A stretch of 64,000 bases of DNA, taken from positions 124,001-188,000 of the forward strand of contig NZ_JANGCG010000001.1 in NCBI RefSeq assembly GCF_024462815.1, read 5' to 3'. Source of the DNA: Gemmiger formicilis. GTDB lineage: Bacteria > Bacillota > Clostridia > Oscillospirales > Ruminococcaceae. Shown here piece after piece: positions 8,313 through 16,340 of the stretch (position 1 is its first letter; every line of letters starts with the position of its first letter). The notes beneath the pieces were generated by a model. It saw nothing but the letters and a program-made list of their open reading frames with translations. It was not told where the DNA came from and did not search any database. The position numbers and the translations under genes are program-made.

Positions 8313-8349
8313 AAAAATGTTAGTATATAAAGGGAAAGGAAAGAGTACC

Positions 8350-9612
8350 ATGACGCAGAAAAAGCCGTTTATCACACTCGCCCAGGCAAAAGAGATCGCC
8401 GCTGATATCCCCACTCCGTTCCACCTCTATGACGAGAAAGGTATCCGGGAGAATGCCCGCAGGGTCAATGCCGCGTTCAGCTGGAACAAGGGCTTCAAGG
8501 AATATTTCGCCGTCAAGGCAACCCCCAACCCCTATCTGCTGAAAATCCTGCAGGAGGAGGGCTGCGGCGTGGACTGCTCCAGTTACACCGAGCTGCTGAT
8601 GAGTGAGGCCTGCGGCTTTTCCGGCAGTGATATTATGTTTTCCTCCAACGATACGCCTGCGCAGGATATGAAGAAGGCCTACGAGCTGGGCGCATATATC
8701 AATCTGGACGATCTGACCCACGTGGAATTTCTGGAGAAGGTTGCAGGCGTGCCCGAGACTGTCTGCTGCCGTTACAATCCGGGCGGCGTGTTTGAGCTGG
8801 GCAACGGCATTATGGACAACCCCGGCGACGCCAAGTACGGTATGAGCGAGGATCAGATGGCCGAAGCCTACACCAAGCTGATGGCTGCAGGCGCCAAGGA
8901 ATTTGGTATCCACTCCTTCCTTGCCAGCAACACGGTTACGGATGACTATTATCCGAAGCTGGCGGGGATTCTGTTTGAGCTGGCGGTGCGCCTGCACAAG
9001 CGCACCGGCGCCAAAATCAAGTTCATCAACCTGTCCGGCGGCGTGGGCATTGCCTACCGCCCTGACCAGCGCAGCAACGATATTGCCGCCATCGGCGAGG
9101 GCGTGCGCAAAAAGTTTGAGGAAATTCTCGTGCCCGCAGGTATGGGCGATGTCGCCATCTTTACTGAGATGGGCCGCTTTATGCTGGCACCCTATGGCGC
9201 ACTGGTCACAACGGTGCTGCACCAGAAGCATATCTATAAAGAGTACATCGGTGTGGACGCCTGCGCGGCCAACCTGATGCGCCCGGCTATGTACGGTTCC
9301 TACCATCACATTACCGTGCTGGGCAAGGAGGATGCTCCCTGCGACCACAAGTATGACGTCACCGGCGGCCTGTGCGAAAACAACGATAAGTTTGCCATTG
9401 ACCGTATGCTCCCCGAAATCGAAATCGGCGATATTGTCTATATCCACGATACCGGCGCACATGGCTTCTCGATGGGCTATAACTACAACGGCAAGCTGCG
9501 CAGTGCCGAGGTGCTGCTGAAGGAGGATGGCTCCCACCAGCTGATTCGCCGCGCCGAGACCCCGGCGGACTACTTCGCAACCTTCGATTTCAGCCCCTTC
9601 TTCAAAAAATAA
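8350..9612 (+). CDS. lysA: Diaminopimelate decarboxylase family (PLP fold III)
   Basis: 420 residues. The PLP lysine lies in EYFAVKATPNP (about residue 56), and the barrel motifs LSGGVGIAY and EMGRFMLAPYGAL and the C-terminal GGLCENNDKF segment follow in family order. DapDC makes L-lysine from meso-diaminopimelate, the last lysine step. Several motifs differ from the textbook form (HSFLASN for HIGS, CENND for CESGD), placing it in a divergent Clostridial branch; a decarboxylase of another basic amino acid cannot be excluded. An AAAGGGAAAGGAA purine run precedes the start. The small membrane protein that follows is only 18 bases away and may be co-transcribed. Confidence 0.8.
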   Translation: MTQKKPFITLAQAKEIAADIPTPFHLYDEKGIRENARRVNAAFSWNKGFKEYFAVKATPNPYLLKILQEEGCGVDCSSYTELLMSEACGFSGSDIMFSSNDTPAQDMKKAYELGAYINLDDLTHVEFLEKVAGVPETVCCRYNPGGVFELGNGIMDNPGDAKYGMSEDQMAEAYTKLMAAGAKEFGIHSFLASNTVTDDYYPKLAGILFELAVRLHKRTGAKIKFINLSGGVGIAYRPDQRSNDIAAIGEGVRKKFEEILVPAGMGDVAIFTEMGRFMLAPYGALVTTVLHQKHIYKEYIGVDACAANLMRPAMYGSYHHITVLGKEDAPCDHKYDVTGGLCENNDKFAIDRMLPEIEIGDIVYIHDTGAHGFSMGYNYNGKLRSAEVLLKEDGSHQLIRRAETPADYFATFDFSPFFKK

Positions 9613-9630
9613 CCGCGGGAGGAAACACCC

Positions 9631-9963
9631 TTGTTTGAGTTTCTGTTTGTCATTGGCATTGTGCTGGCCTTCTACGGCTATTCCGCTATGAAAAATCCCA
9701 ACGTCTGGGGGGACCAGGGCCGTGACGAGATACGCCCCGAAAACTGGAACGGCTATGTGGTGCATAACGGCCAGTTCCTGATGTACACCGGCTTTTTTCT
9801 GGCGGCACTGGCGGCGCTGGATGTCATCTTTAACTTTGCCAACTGGCTGTACATTCTGCTTTTACTGGGTGGCATTGCACTGCTGTTCTACCCGCTGGCC
9901 CACTGGATGCACGAAAAAGAGGGCAAATGGTGGCCATGGCCGAAGCATAAAAAGAAAAAGTGA
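9631..9963 (+). CDS. Small membrane protein, function unknown
   Basis: 110 residues starting at TTG, with GGGAGG (9617-9622) 8 bases upstream. One membrane segment covers about residues 2-18 and a hydrophobic hairpin covers about 45-90; the C-terminus is strongly basic (KHKKKK) and so probably cytoplasmic. I recognise no family-defining motif. It lies 18 bases after lysA and 12 bases before the GyrI-like gene, which suggests one transcript, but nothing ties its function to theirs. Confidence 0.75.
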   Translation: MFEFLFVIGIVLAFYGYSAMKNPNVWGDQGRDEIRPENWNGYVVHNGQFLMYTGFFLAALAALDVIFNFANWLYILLLLGGIALLFYPLAHWMHEKEGKWWPWPKHKKKK

Positions 9964-9975
9964 GGTTCTGCCGTT

Positions 9976-10608
9976 ATGGCCTTCGACTTCAAAAAAGAGT
10001 ATAAGGAATTTTACCTTCCCAAGGCAAAGCCGGAGCTTGTCACGGTGCCACCTATGAACTATATTGCCTTGCGCGGCAAGGGCGACCCCAATGAGGAAAA
10101 CGGTGCCTATAAGCAGGCCATCGGCCTTCTGTACGGCGTTGCTTATACCATCAAGATGAGCAAAAAGGGCGACCACCGCATAGAAGGTTATTTCGACTTT
10201 GTGGTGCCGCCGCTGGAGGGTTTCTGGCAGCAGGAGGGTACTGCAACGATTGACTATGCCCGCAAGGAAAATTTTGAGTGGGTATCGGTCATCCGCCTGC
10301 CGGATTTTGTGACCGAGGCCGACTTTGACTGGGCTGTGCGGGAGGCAACAATCAAAAAGAAGCAGGACTTCTCCGCAGTTGAATTTCTGACGATTGAGGA
10401 GGGGCTCTGCGTGCAGTGTATGCACACCGGCCCCTATGACAATGAGCCGGAAACCGTCGCGGCTATGGATGCCTTTCTGGCGGAAAACGGTTACGCCAAT
10501 GATATTACGGACACCCGCTGGCATCACGAAATCTATTTATCCGATGTTCGCAAAACTGCCCCGGAAAAGTTAAAGACTGTCATACGGCATCCCATCAAAA
10601 AACTGTAA
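9976..10608 (+). CDS. GyrI-like small-molecule-binding domain protein
   Basis: 210 residues with no DNA-binding domain. The layout (VPPMNYIALRGKGDPN near the N-terminus, a central EGYFDFVVPPLEGFW, then CVQCMHTGPYDNEPET and WHHEIYLSDVRKTAPEKLKT at the end) matches stand-alone GyrI-like proteins of Firmicutes. The fold binds hydrophobic small molecules; some members hydrolyse cyclopropanoid toxins and others are effector sensors. The ligand is not deducible. It ends the lysA transcript and is followed by a bidirectional terminator. Confidence 0.82.
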   Translation: MAFDFKKEYKEFYLPKAKPELVTVPPMNYIALRGKGDPNEENGAYKQAIGLLYGVAYTIKMSKKGDHRIEGYFDFVVPPLEGFWQQEGTATIDYARKENFEWVSVIRLPDFVTEADFDWAVREATIKKKQDFSAVEFLTIEEGLCVQCMHTGPYDNEPETVAAMDAFLAENGYANDITDTRWHHEIYLSDVRKTAPEKLKTVIRHPIKKL

Positions 10609-10612
10609 TAGT

Positions 10613-10650
10613 AAAAAATCTCCTGTGCGTTTCTGCACAGGAGATTTTTG
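10613..10650. terminator. Bidirectional terminator between convergent genes
   Basis: Perfect stem AAAAATCTCCTGTGC / GCACAGGAGATTTTT with loop GTTTCT; T-rich on both strands, serving the GyrI-like gene and the minus-strand rnhA operon. Confidence 0.9.
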
Positions 10651-10665
10651 TATAGCATATCAGAT

Positions 10666-11061
10666 TTATTCGGCGGTTTGCGCCAGCATTTCCTCCACGT
10701 CCGCTTTGGTAAAATCACCGAGAGGAAGAACCAGCTTTGCCAGAACACTCTGCGGTAAATCTGCCAGCCGTGCGCTCTGGTCGGCGTCCTTATCAGCGGC
10801 GGGCAGCACGTGGGAAAGCCCATTGCTGTCCACATCCACGCGGGCAAAATGCCCAGTGGCGATAAACGCGCAGTCCAGCTCGGCAGCCTTGTTGGCCAGA
10901 AGCTGCAAAAGCTCTGCCGTGGAAACCTCGTTTTCTGCGGTGAAGGTCTGCACCGCAAAGCCCTGCTGCTGCAAAATGCGCATTGCGGCAGCGGCGTCGT
11001 TGCCACTGTTCAGGCCAAGCAAAATCTTGTCCTGCTTTTCAAAGGTATTGAATCCGTCCAT
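10666..11061 (-). CDS. Degenerate MnmA-like (tRNA 2-thiouridylase-related) short protein
   Basis: 131 residues. It follows the outline of the MnmA PP-loop domain but lacks its chemistry. ILLGLNSGNDAAAAMRIL stands where MnmA has the ATP-binding SGGVDSS loop; ATGHFARV matches the GHYAR motif; ADKDADQSARLADLPQSVL, then LVLPLGDFTKADVEEM, matches the KDQSYFL and FPLG blocks. The catalytic Cys pair and the C-terminal RNA-binding domains are absent. The frame is intact, with AAGGAG six bases before the ATG at 11061, 22 bases after rnhA, so it is probably expressed. It could be a binding-only pseudo-enzyme or a decaying paralogue. Confidence 0.65.
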   Translation of the reverse strand: MDGFNTFEKQDKILLGLNSGNDAAAAMRILQQQGFAVQTFTAENEVSTAELLQLLANKAAELDCAFIATGHFARVDVDSNGLSHVLPAADKDADQSARLADLPQSVLAKLVLPLGDFTKADVEEMLAQTAE

Positions 11062-11083
11062 GCTTTTCTCCTTGTTCAAGCGG

Positions 11084-11545
11084 TCAGGCCTGCCGCCCGC
11101 CGTATTTTTTGCTCTGTTCCACGGCCATACGGTCGCAGCGCTCGTTTTCCGGATGGCCGGCGTGGCCCTTCAGCCAGTGGTAGGTAATCTCGTGCTTCTC
11201 GCTTTCCGTCAGAAGCGGGGCCCACAGGTCGGGGTTCAGGGCGGGGGACTTGTCGGCCTTTTTCCAGCCGCGGGCACGCCAGCCTTTGGCCCAGCCCTTT
11301 TGCAGGCTGTCAATGACATATTTGCTGTCACTGAACAAATCAATGGCGCACGGCTCCTTCAGCTGGCGCAGTGCCTCCAGCAGGGCGGTCATCTCCATGC
11401 GGTTGTTGGTGGTGGTGGCATCGCCGCCGGAAATTTCTTTCTCGTACACCTTGTCTGCCGTGCGGAACCGCAGAATCGCACCCCAGCCGCCCGGGCCGGG
11501 GTTGCCGCTGCACGCACCGTCCGTATAAATTTCAATATGCTTCAT
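11084..11545 (-). CDS. rnhA: Ribonuclease HI
   Basis: 153 residues; degrades the RNA strand of RNA-DNA hybrids. All landmarks are present: YTDGACSGNPGPGGWG with the first Asp, NNRMEMTALLEAL with the Glu, LFSDSKYVI with the second Asp, the basic WRARGWKKADKSP handle, and WLKGHAGHPENERCD with the flexible His and final Asp. The ATG at 11545 (GGAG 9 bases upstream) is preferred to the TTG five codons earlier. The MnmA-like gene follows on the same transcript. Promoter at 11582-11610. Confidence 0.95.
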   Translation of the reverse strand: MKHIEIYTDGACSGNPGPGGWGAILRFRTADKVYEKEISGGDATTTNNRMEMTALLEALRQLKEPCAIDLFSDSKYVIDSLQKGWAKGWRARGWKKADKSPALNPDLWAPLLTESEKHEITYHWLKGHAGHPENERCDRMAVEQSKKYGGRQA

Positions 11546-11581
11546 TGCGTTGTACTCCAAATTCTTGCCTATAATAAAGTT

Positions 11582-11610
11582 ATTATACCCGCTTTCAATT
11601 CATATGGCAA
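11582..11610 (-). promoter_or_regulatory. Promoter of rnhA
   Basis: Minus strand TTGCCA (11610-11605), 17-bp spacer, TATAAT (11587-11582). It is back to back with the RNase J promoter, the two -35 boxes being only 5 bases apart. Confidence 0.7.
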
Positions 11611-11615
11611 GATAT

Positions 11616-11643
11616 TTGACAGGAACGCTGAATGTGATATAAT
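11616..11643 (+). promoter_or_regulatory. Promoter of the RNase J gene
   Basis: TTGACA, 16-bp spacer, TATAAT (11638-11643). The predicted leader to the ATG is about 188 bases. It contains a GCCTG...CAGGC hairpin near 11679-11699 and no recognisable riboswitch. Confidence 0.7.
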
Positions 11644-11837
11644 AAGATGTAATTGCAATGTTGTGTGTTTTATCGGGCCTGGCTGCGCCTTTTCAGGCGG
11701 GCTTTCCGCGCCCATCCCATAGGCATAGGAGTGTATTCGCTCTGAAAAATACATAAATAGCAACCGTCTTAGAGGGAATTCGGTGTCTGCAGCTGGCAGA
11801 TATCAGCCCGGAAATTTGTTGATTCGGAGGTTATCTA

Positions 11838-13835
11838 ATGGAAGAATTCAAGCCAAAACGTAGAAATACTGCACCGTCTGCCCAGAATGACCAGACTGCA
11901 CCCCGCACTCGCAAGCCCCGCGCACCGCGCCCGCAGGGAGAGAACGCTGCCCCTGTGCAGCACCGGCCCCGCAAGCCGCGTACCCCGCGCCCGGCTGCTG
12001 CCGCAGAGCAGACCCCCGCAGCAGCCCAGAGCATCCCGGCTCCGCGTCCGCGCCGCCCGCGGCAGAACAATGCTGCGCAGCAGGGTGAGCATACCACCGC
12101 ACCGCGCCCGCAGGGCCAGCGCCGCGGCCGCCGCCCGCAAAAGAGCCAGGAGCATCCGGAAATGACCCCGGCCATCCCCATGCACATCTGCCCGCTGGGC
12201 GGTCTGGGCGAGGTCGGCAAGAACATCACGCTGTATGAGTGCCAGGGTGATATGATTCTGGTGGACTGCGGTCTGGTGTTCCCGGATGCGGATATGTTCG
12301 GCGTGGATCTGGTCATTCCTGACTTCACCTATGTGCTGGAAAACAAGGACCGCATCAAGGGCCTGTTCATCACCCACGGCCATGAGGACCACATCGGCAG
12401 TCTGCCGTATCTGCTCAAAAAGTTCAATGTGCCGATTTACGCCGCCCGCCTGACCATCGGCCTTATCAAGAATAAGCTCGAGGAGCACGGTCTGGCCTCC
12501 AGCGCCATCTTCCATGAAATCCGCCCCCGCCAGAAGGTTACGCTTGGCTGCTTCACCGTGGAGCCCATCCATGTCAACCACTCCATCCCGGACTCGCTGG
12601 CTTTTGCCATCGACTGCCCGGCCGGCGTTGTTATTCATACCGGTGACTTCAAGGTGGACTACACGCCTCTGTCCGGCGATGCCGTGACCGACCTGCCCAC
12701 GATTGCCGAATATGGCCGCAAGGGCGTGCTGGCCCTGCTGGCGGACTCCACGAATGCAGAACGCCCCGGCTTTACCGCCACCGAGCAGACCGTGGCCGAG
12801 GGTGTGCGCCGCCTGTTTGCCAAGGCGGGCAAACGCCGCATCATTGTGGCAACCTTTGCCTCCAACATCTACCGCGTACAGCAGATTATCGACCTCGCCA
12901 TTGAGTCGGGCCGCAAGGTTGCCGTCAGTGGCCGAAGCATGGTTTCCAACACCGAGATGGCCCGCGAGCTGGGCTACCTCCATGCGCCGGACAATGTGCT
13001 CATCACGATTGATGAAATCAACAAGTACCCGCCGGAGAAAGTCGTGCTGATTACAACCGGCAGTCAGGGCGAGCCGCTGAGCGCTTTGTCCCGTATGGCG
13101 CAGGCCAGCCACCGTCAGGTGCGCGTTGGCCCCAATGACTTCATCATCATCTCCGCCCGCCCGATTCCCGGCAACGAAAAGACCGTCACCAAGGTGGTCA
13201 ACGGTCTGCTGACGCTGGGCGCGGAGGTCATCTATGAGAATATGTATGACACCCACGTGTCCGGCCACGCCTGCCAGGAGGAGCAGAAGCTCATGCTGAC
13301 GCTGGCCCACCCGCAGTTCTTCCTGCCGGTGCACGGTGAGTTCAAGCAGCTCAAGCGCCACGCCGAGACTGCGGAGCATCTGGGCTATATTCCGAAGCAG
13401 AATATCTATATCGCTGAGAACGGCCAGAACATCCGCCTTTCTGCGGACGGTATGACCGTGGAAAACACCGTCACGGCGGGCGCTGTGATGGTGGACGGCT
13501 ACGGCGTTGGTGACGTGGGCAACGTGGTTCTGCGCGACCGCCATCACCTGTCGGAGGACGGCATCATCATCGTGACTGCCGCCATCGACGGCAGCAATGG
13601 TCAGGTGCTTTCCGGCCCTGACCTTGTCAGCCGCGGCTTTGTCTATGTCCGCGAGAGCGAGGAGCTGATGGAGGGTGCCCGCACACAGGTGGAGATGGCA
13701 CTCGACCGCAGCCTTGCGGACAATATGCACGATTGGGCCAGTGTCAAGGCCCGCGTGCGGGAGGCGCTGTCCAGCTATATCTACCGCCGTACCAAGCGCA
13801 GCCCGATGATTTTGCCAATCCTTCTGGAAGTGTAA
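11838..13835 (+). CDS. rnj: Ribonuclease J
   Basis: 665 residues. The metallo-beta-lactamase/beta-CASP core begins at about residue 115 (HICPLGGLGEVGKNITLYE), with the zinc motif THGHEDHIGSL at about 179, HTGDFKVD, SGHACQEEQ and PVHGEFKQLKRH. This enzyme carries out 5'-to-3' and endonucleolytic mRNA and rRNA processing in Firmicutes. The first ~110 residues are a low-complexity Pro/Arg/Ala/Gln tail (repeats of the type APRP and PRPQG) absent from B. subtilis RNase J; it is probably disordered and basic enough to touch RNA. GGAGG (11826-11830) fixes the ATG. gdpP follows after 27 bases. Confidence 0.95.
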   Translation: MEEFKPKRRNTAPSAQNDQTAPRTRKPRAPRPQGENAAPVQHRPRKPRTPRPAAAAEQTPAAAQSIPAPRPRRPRQNNAAQQGEHTTAPRPQGQRRGRRPQKSQEHPEMTPAIPMHICPLGGLGEVGKNITLYECQGDMILVDCGLVFPDADMFGVDLVIPDFTYVLENKDRIKGLFITHGHEDHIGSLPYLLKKFNVPIYAARLTIGLIKNKLEEHGLASSAIFHEIRPRQKVTLGCFTVEPIHVNHSIPDSLAFAIDCPAGVVIHTGDFKVDYTPLSGDAVTDLPTIAEYGRKGVLALLADSTNAERPGFTATEQTVAEGVRRLFAKAGKRRIIVATFASNIYRVQQIIDLAIESGRKVAVSGRSMVSNTEMARELGYLHAPDNVLITIDEINKYPPEKVVLITTGSQGEPLSALSRMAQASHRQVRVGPNDFIIISARPIPGNEKTVTKVVNGLLTLGAEVIYENMYDTHVSGHACQEEQKLMLTLAHPQFFLPVHGEFKQLKRHAETAEHLGYIPKQNIYIAENGQNIRLSADGMTVENTVTAGAVMVDGYGVGDVGNVVLRDRHHLSEDGIIIVTAAIDGSNGQVLSGPDLVSRGFVYVRESEELMEGARTQVEMALDRSLADNMHDWASVKARVREALSSYIYRRTKRSPMILPILLEV

Positions 13836-13862
13836 AAGAGTTCCTGAACCGGGGAGTATACG

Positions 13863-15830
13863 ATGAAACGCAAGGATGGTCTGAATGTAGCGGCCGTTGT
13901 GCTGCTTTTGGTTATCGCTGTGGCCGTTATGGTTGTGCCGGTGGCTTTGGTTAAGCCGCAGCTGCTGGTTGTGCCTGCGCTTCTGGTGCTGGTCGCGCTC
14001 TGCGTGGTGCTCTGGCAGCGCCGCCGCCTGCGCGCCTTTCTGGCCAAGCAGCTCTGCAGCACTGAGTTTGAAAATAGCCGCATCCAGTACAGCCTTGCCA
14101 ATCTGCCCATCGCCACGGTGCTCATCAATGATGGACGCATCCTCTGGTACAACGGCCACTTCAAGGAGCAGGTCCTCAATGGCCATGACGCCGTGACCCG
14201 CCCGGTGGACCGCGTGCTGCCGGAGCTGGATTTGGCCGTCTGCTCCCGCCCGCATGGGCAGGATTTGAAGGTGGCCGAGCGCTGCTTCACGGCTTACGCC
14301 GGTTCTGCCAAGGGCAGCCGCGGTGCCAGCATTGTCTACCTGATTGACGATACCTTCTACAAGGAAACACTGGACGAATACAACGAAAGCCGCCCGGCCT
14401 GCCTGATTATCGTCATTGACAGCTATGATGAGCTGTTCGATGATATGAAGGACAGTGAGCAGGCCAAGGAGCTTGAGGCCATCAACAGCCTGCTGGAGGA
14501 GTATATCGGCCGCAGCACCGGATTTCTGCGCCGCGTATCCAACAGCCGCTACATTGCGGTTGTGGAGGAGCGCGATGTCCGCTGGATGCTGGAAGGGCGG
14601 TTCGAGATTCTGGATAAAGTTCGCGCCCTGCATCCCGGCGGGCTGACAACCCTTTCCATCGGCGTTGGCCACGGCGGCAAAACCCTGCAGGAATGCCACC
14701 AGATGGCCCGGGAGAGCATTGACATTGCGCTGGGCCGCGGCGGCGATCAGGCTGCCGTCAAGACGGTGGACGGCTTTGAGTTCTACGGCGGCATATCGCA
14801 CGGCGTGGAAAAGCGCAGCCACGTGCGCAGCCGAATCATCGCCAATGCACTGTGCGACCTTATCAGGCGCAGCGACAGCGTTATCATTATGGGCCACCGT
14901 ATGTCGGATCTGGACGCGGTCGGCTCGGCAATCGGCGCACTGCGCATCTGCAAGATGTGCAACGTGCCCGCAGTTATCGCCATCAACAGCGAGGCCACGC
15001 TGGCCGGGCAGCTGCTCAAGACATTTCTGGACGCGGGCGAGGGGCATAACTTCATAGCCCCCGACCAGACCCTTGACATCATTACGCCGAACACGCTGCT
15101 AATCGTAGTGGACACCTACCAGAAGCGCCTGCTGGAAAGCCAGCAGATTTACGAAAAGTGCGAAAGGGTGGTAGTCATCGACCATCACCGCATGGCGGTG
15201 GGGCATATCGACAACCCGCTGCTGCTCTACCATGAGCCCTACGCGTCCAGCGCCAGTGAGCTGGTATGCGAGCTTCTGCAGTTTATGCCCAAGGAAAACA
15301 ACATCACCCCGCTGGAAGCACAGGCGCTGCTGGCCGGTATTATGCTGGACACCCGCAGCTTTGCGCTGCACGTGGGTGTGCGCACCTTTGAGGCTGCCGC
15401 ATGGCTGCGCAGCCGCGGCGCGCAGACCGCCGAAACCAAGCTGCTGTTCAACACCTCCAAGGAGGAGTATGAGGCCCGCGCTCACATCGTGGAGGCTGCC
15501 TACATATACAAGGGCTGTGCTATCGCATTGTCCGACGAGCTGGAGGCCGGTATGAACGTTGTGCTGCCTATGGCGGCCAATGATTTGCTGACCATCAACG
15601 GCGTGGACGCCAGCTTTGTGGCGGTTGCCAAAAATGGCGGCGTCAATATCTCTGCACGCAGCATGGGTGCGCTGAATGTGCAGGTCATTCTGGAACCGCT
15701 GGGCGGCGGCGGCCATCTGATGATGGCGGGCGCACAGCTCCAAAATTGCACCCTGCAGGATGTCGAACGGCGCATCCGTGAACAAATCGACCTTTACCGT
15801 GCAGCCCAAAAGGAAAACACCGCACGGTAA
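13863..15830 (+). CDS. gdpP: Cyclic-di-AMP phosphodiesterase GdpP (DHH/DHHA1)
   Basis: 655 residues in the GdpP order: two N-terminal membrane segments (about 7-27 and 33-49), a PAS-like region, a degenerate GGDEF domain (about 170-300), then DHH and DHHA1 domains. The DHH motifs are seen in GHRMSDLDAVGSA and VVVIDHHR, and the DHHA1 tail in GGGGHLMMAGAQL. The enzyme hydrolyses c-di-AMP to pApA and so affects potassium, wall and beta-lactam responses. Gene order rnj-gdpP-rplI-dnaB matches the widespread Firmicute gdpP-rplI-dnaB cluster. rplI begins 30 bases later. Confidence 0.94.
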   Translation: MKRKDGLNVAAVVLLLVIAVAVMVVPVALVKPQLLVVPALLVLVALCVVLWQRRRLRAFLAKQLCSTEFENSRIQYSLANLPIATVLINDGRILWYNGHFKEQVLNGHDAVTRPVDRVLPELDLAVCSRPHGQDLKVAERCFTAYAGSAKGSRGASIVYLIDDTFYKETLDEYNESRPACLIIVIDSYDELFDDMKDSEQAKELEAINSLLEEYIGRSTGFLRRVSNSRYIAVVEERDVRWMLEGRFEILDKVRALHPGGLTTLSIGVGHGGKTLQECHQMARESIDIALGRGGDQAAVKTVDGFEFYGGISHGVEKRSHVRSRIIANALCDLIRRSDSVIIMGHRMSDLDAVGSAIGALRICKMCNVPAVIAINSEATLAGQLLKTFLDAGEGHNFIAPDQTLDIITPNTLLIVVDTYQKRLLESQQIYEKCERVVVIDHHRMAVGHIDNPLLLYHEPYASSASELVCELLQFMPKENNITPLEAQALLAGIMLDTRSFALHVGVRTFEAAAWLRSRGAQTAETKLLFNTSKEEYEARAHIVEAAYIYKGCAIALSDELEAGMNVVLPMAANDLLTINGVDASFVAVAKNGGVNISARSMGALNVQVILEPLGGGGHLMMAGAQLQNCTLQDVERRIREQIDLYRAAQKENTAR

Positions 15831-15860
15831 TTGTGACATATTTTTTGGGAGGGAAATCCT

Positions 15861-16307
15861 ATGAAGATCATTCTCAAGCAGGACGTAAAAACCATCGGCA
15901 AGAAAGATGAAATCCATGAGGTTTCGGACGGCTACGCCCGCAACTTCCTGTTCCCCCGCAATCTGGCAGCCCCTGCGGATGCCGCGGCCTTGAACCAGGC
16001 CCGCACCAAGAGCGAGGCCAAGGCCCATCACGAGGCAGAGGCCCGCGCCGCCGCTGAGGAGCTGGCCGCTAAAATCAAGGGTCAGGTTGTCACCGCTAAG
16101 GTCAAGGGCGGTGCCTCCGGCAAGCTGTACGGCAAGGTCACCGGCAAGGAAGTCGCCGAGCTGCTGACCACCCTGACCGGCACCGAAATCGACAAGAAAA
16201 AGGTCGAAATGCCCTCCGCCATCAAGGAGTTCGGCAGCTATGATGCCTCCGTACGCCTCTACGCAGGCGTTGTTGCACCCTTCAAGCTGAAGGTTGAGGA
16301 GCTGTAA
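15861..16307 (+). CDS. rplI: 50S ribosomal protein L9
   Basis: 148 residues, standard length. The N-terminal [20 protein letters not shown] and the [13 protein letters not shown] block bind 23S rRNA; a long charged helix and the C-terminal domain follow. GGGAGGG precedes the ATG. It lies between gdpP and dnaB, the classical position. Confidence 0.97.
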   Translation: MKIILKQDVKTIGKKDEIHEVSDGYARNFLFPRNLAAPADAAALNQARTKSEAKAHHEAEARAAAEELAAKIKGQVVTAKVKGGASGKLYGKVTGKEVAELLTTLTGTEIDKKKVEMPSAIKEFGSYDASVRLYAGVVAPFKLKVEEL

Positions 16308-16340
16308 AATACCACCGGCAAAGGAAGGAGGGTATCCGCT

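Noticed and set aside
8232..8349. Possible lysine riboswitch before lysA
   Set aside because: The leader from the promoter to the ATG is under 40 bases, far too short; the upstream gap holds only a terminator and an 18-bp duplication.
11835..15047. Very long open frame on the minus strand, antisense to RNase J and gdpP
   Set aside because: High-GC coding sequence leaves the opposite strand open. The translation is His/Gln/Gly/Ala-rich with no family motif, while the plus strand encodes two complete known proteins.
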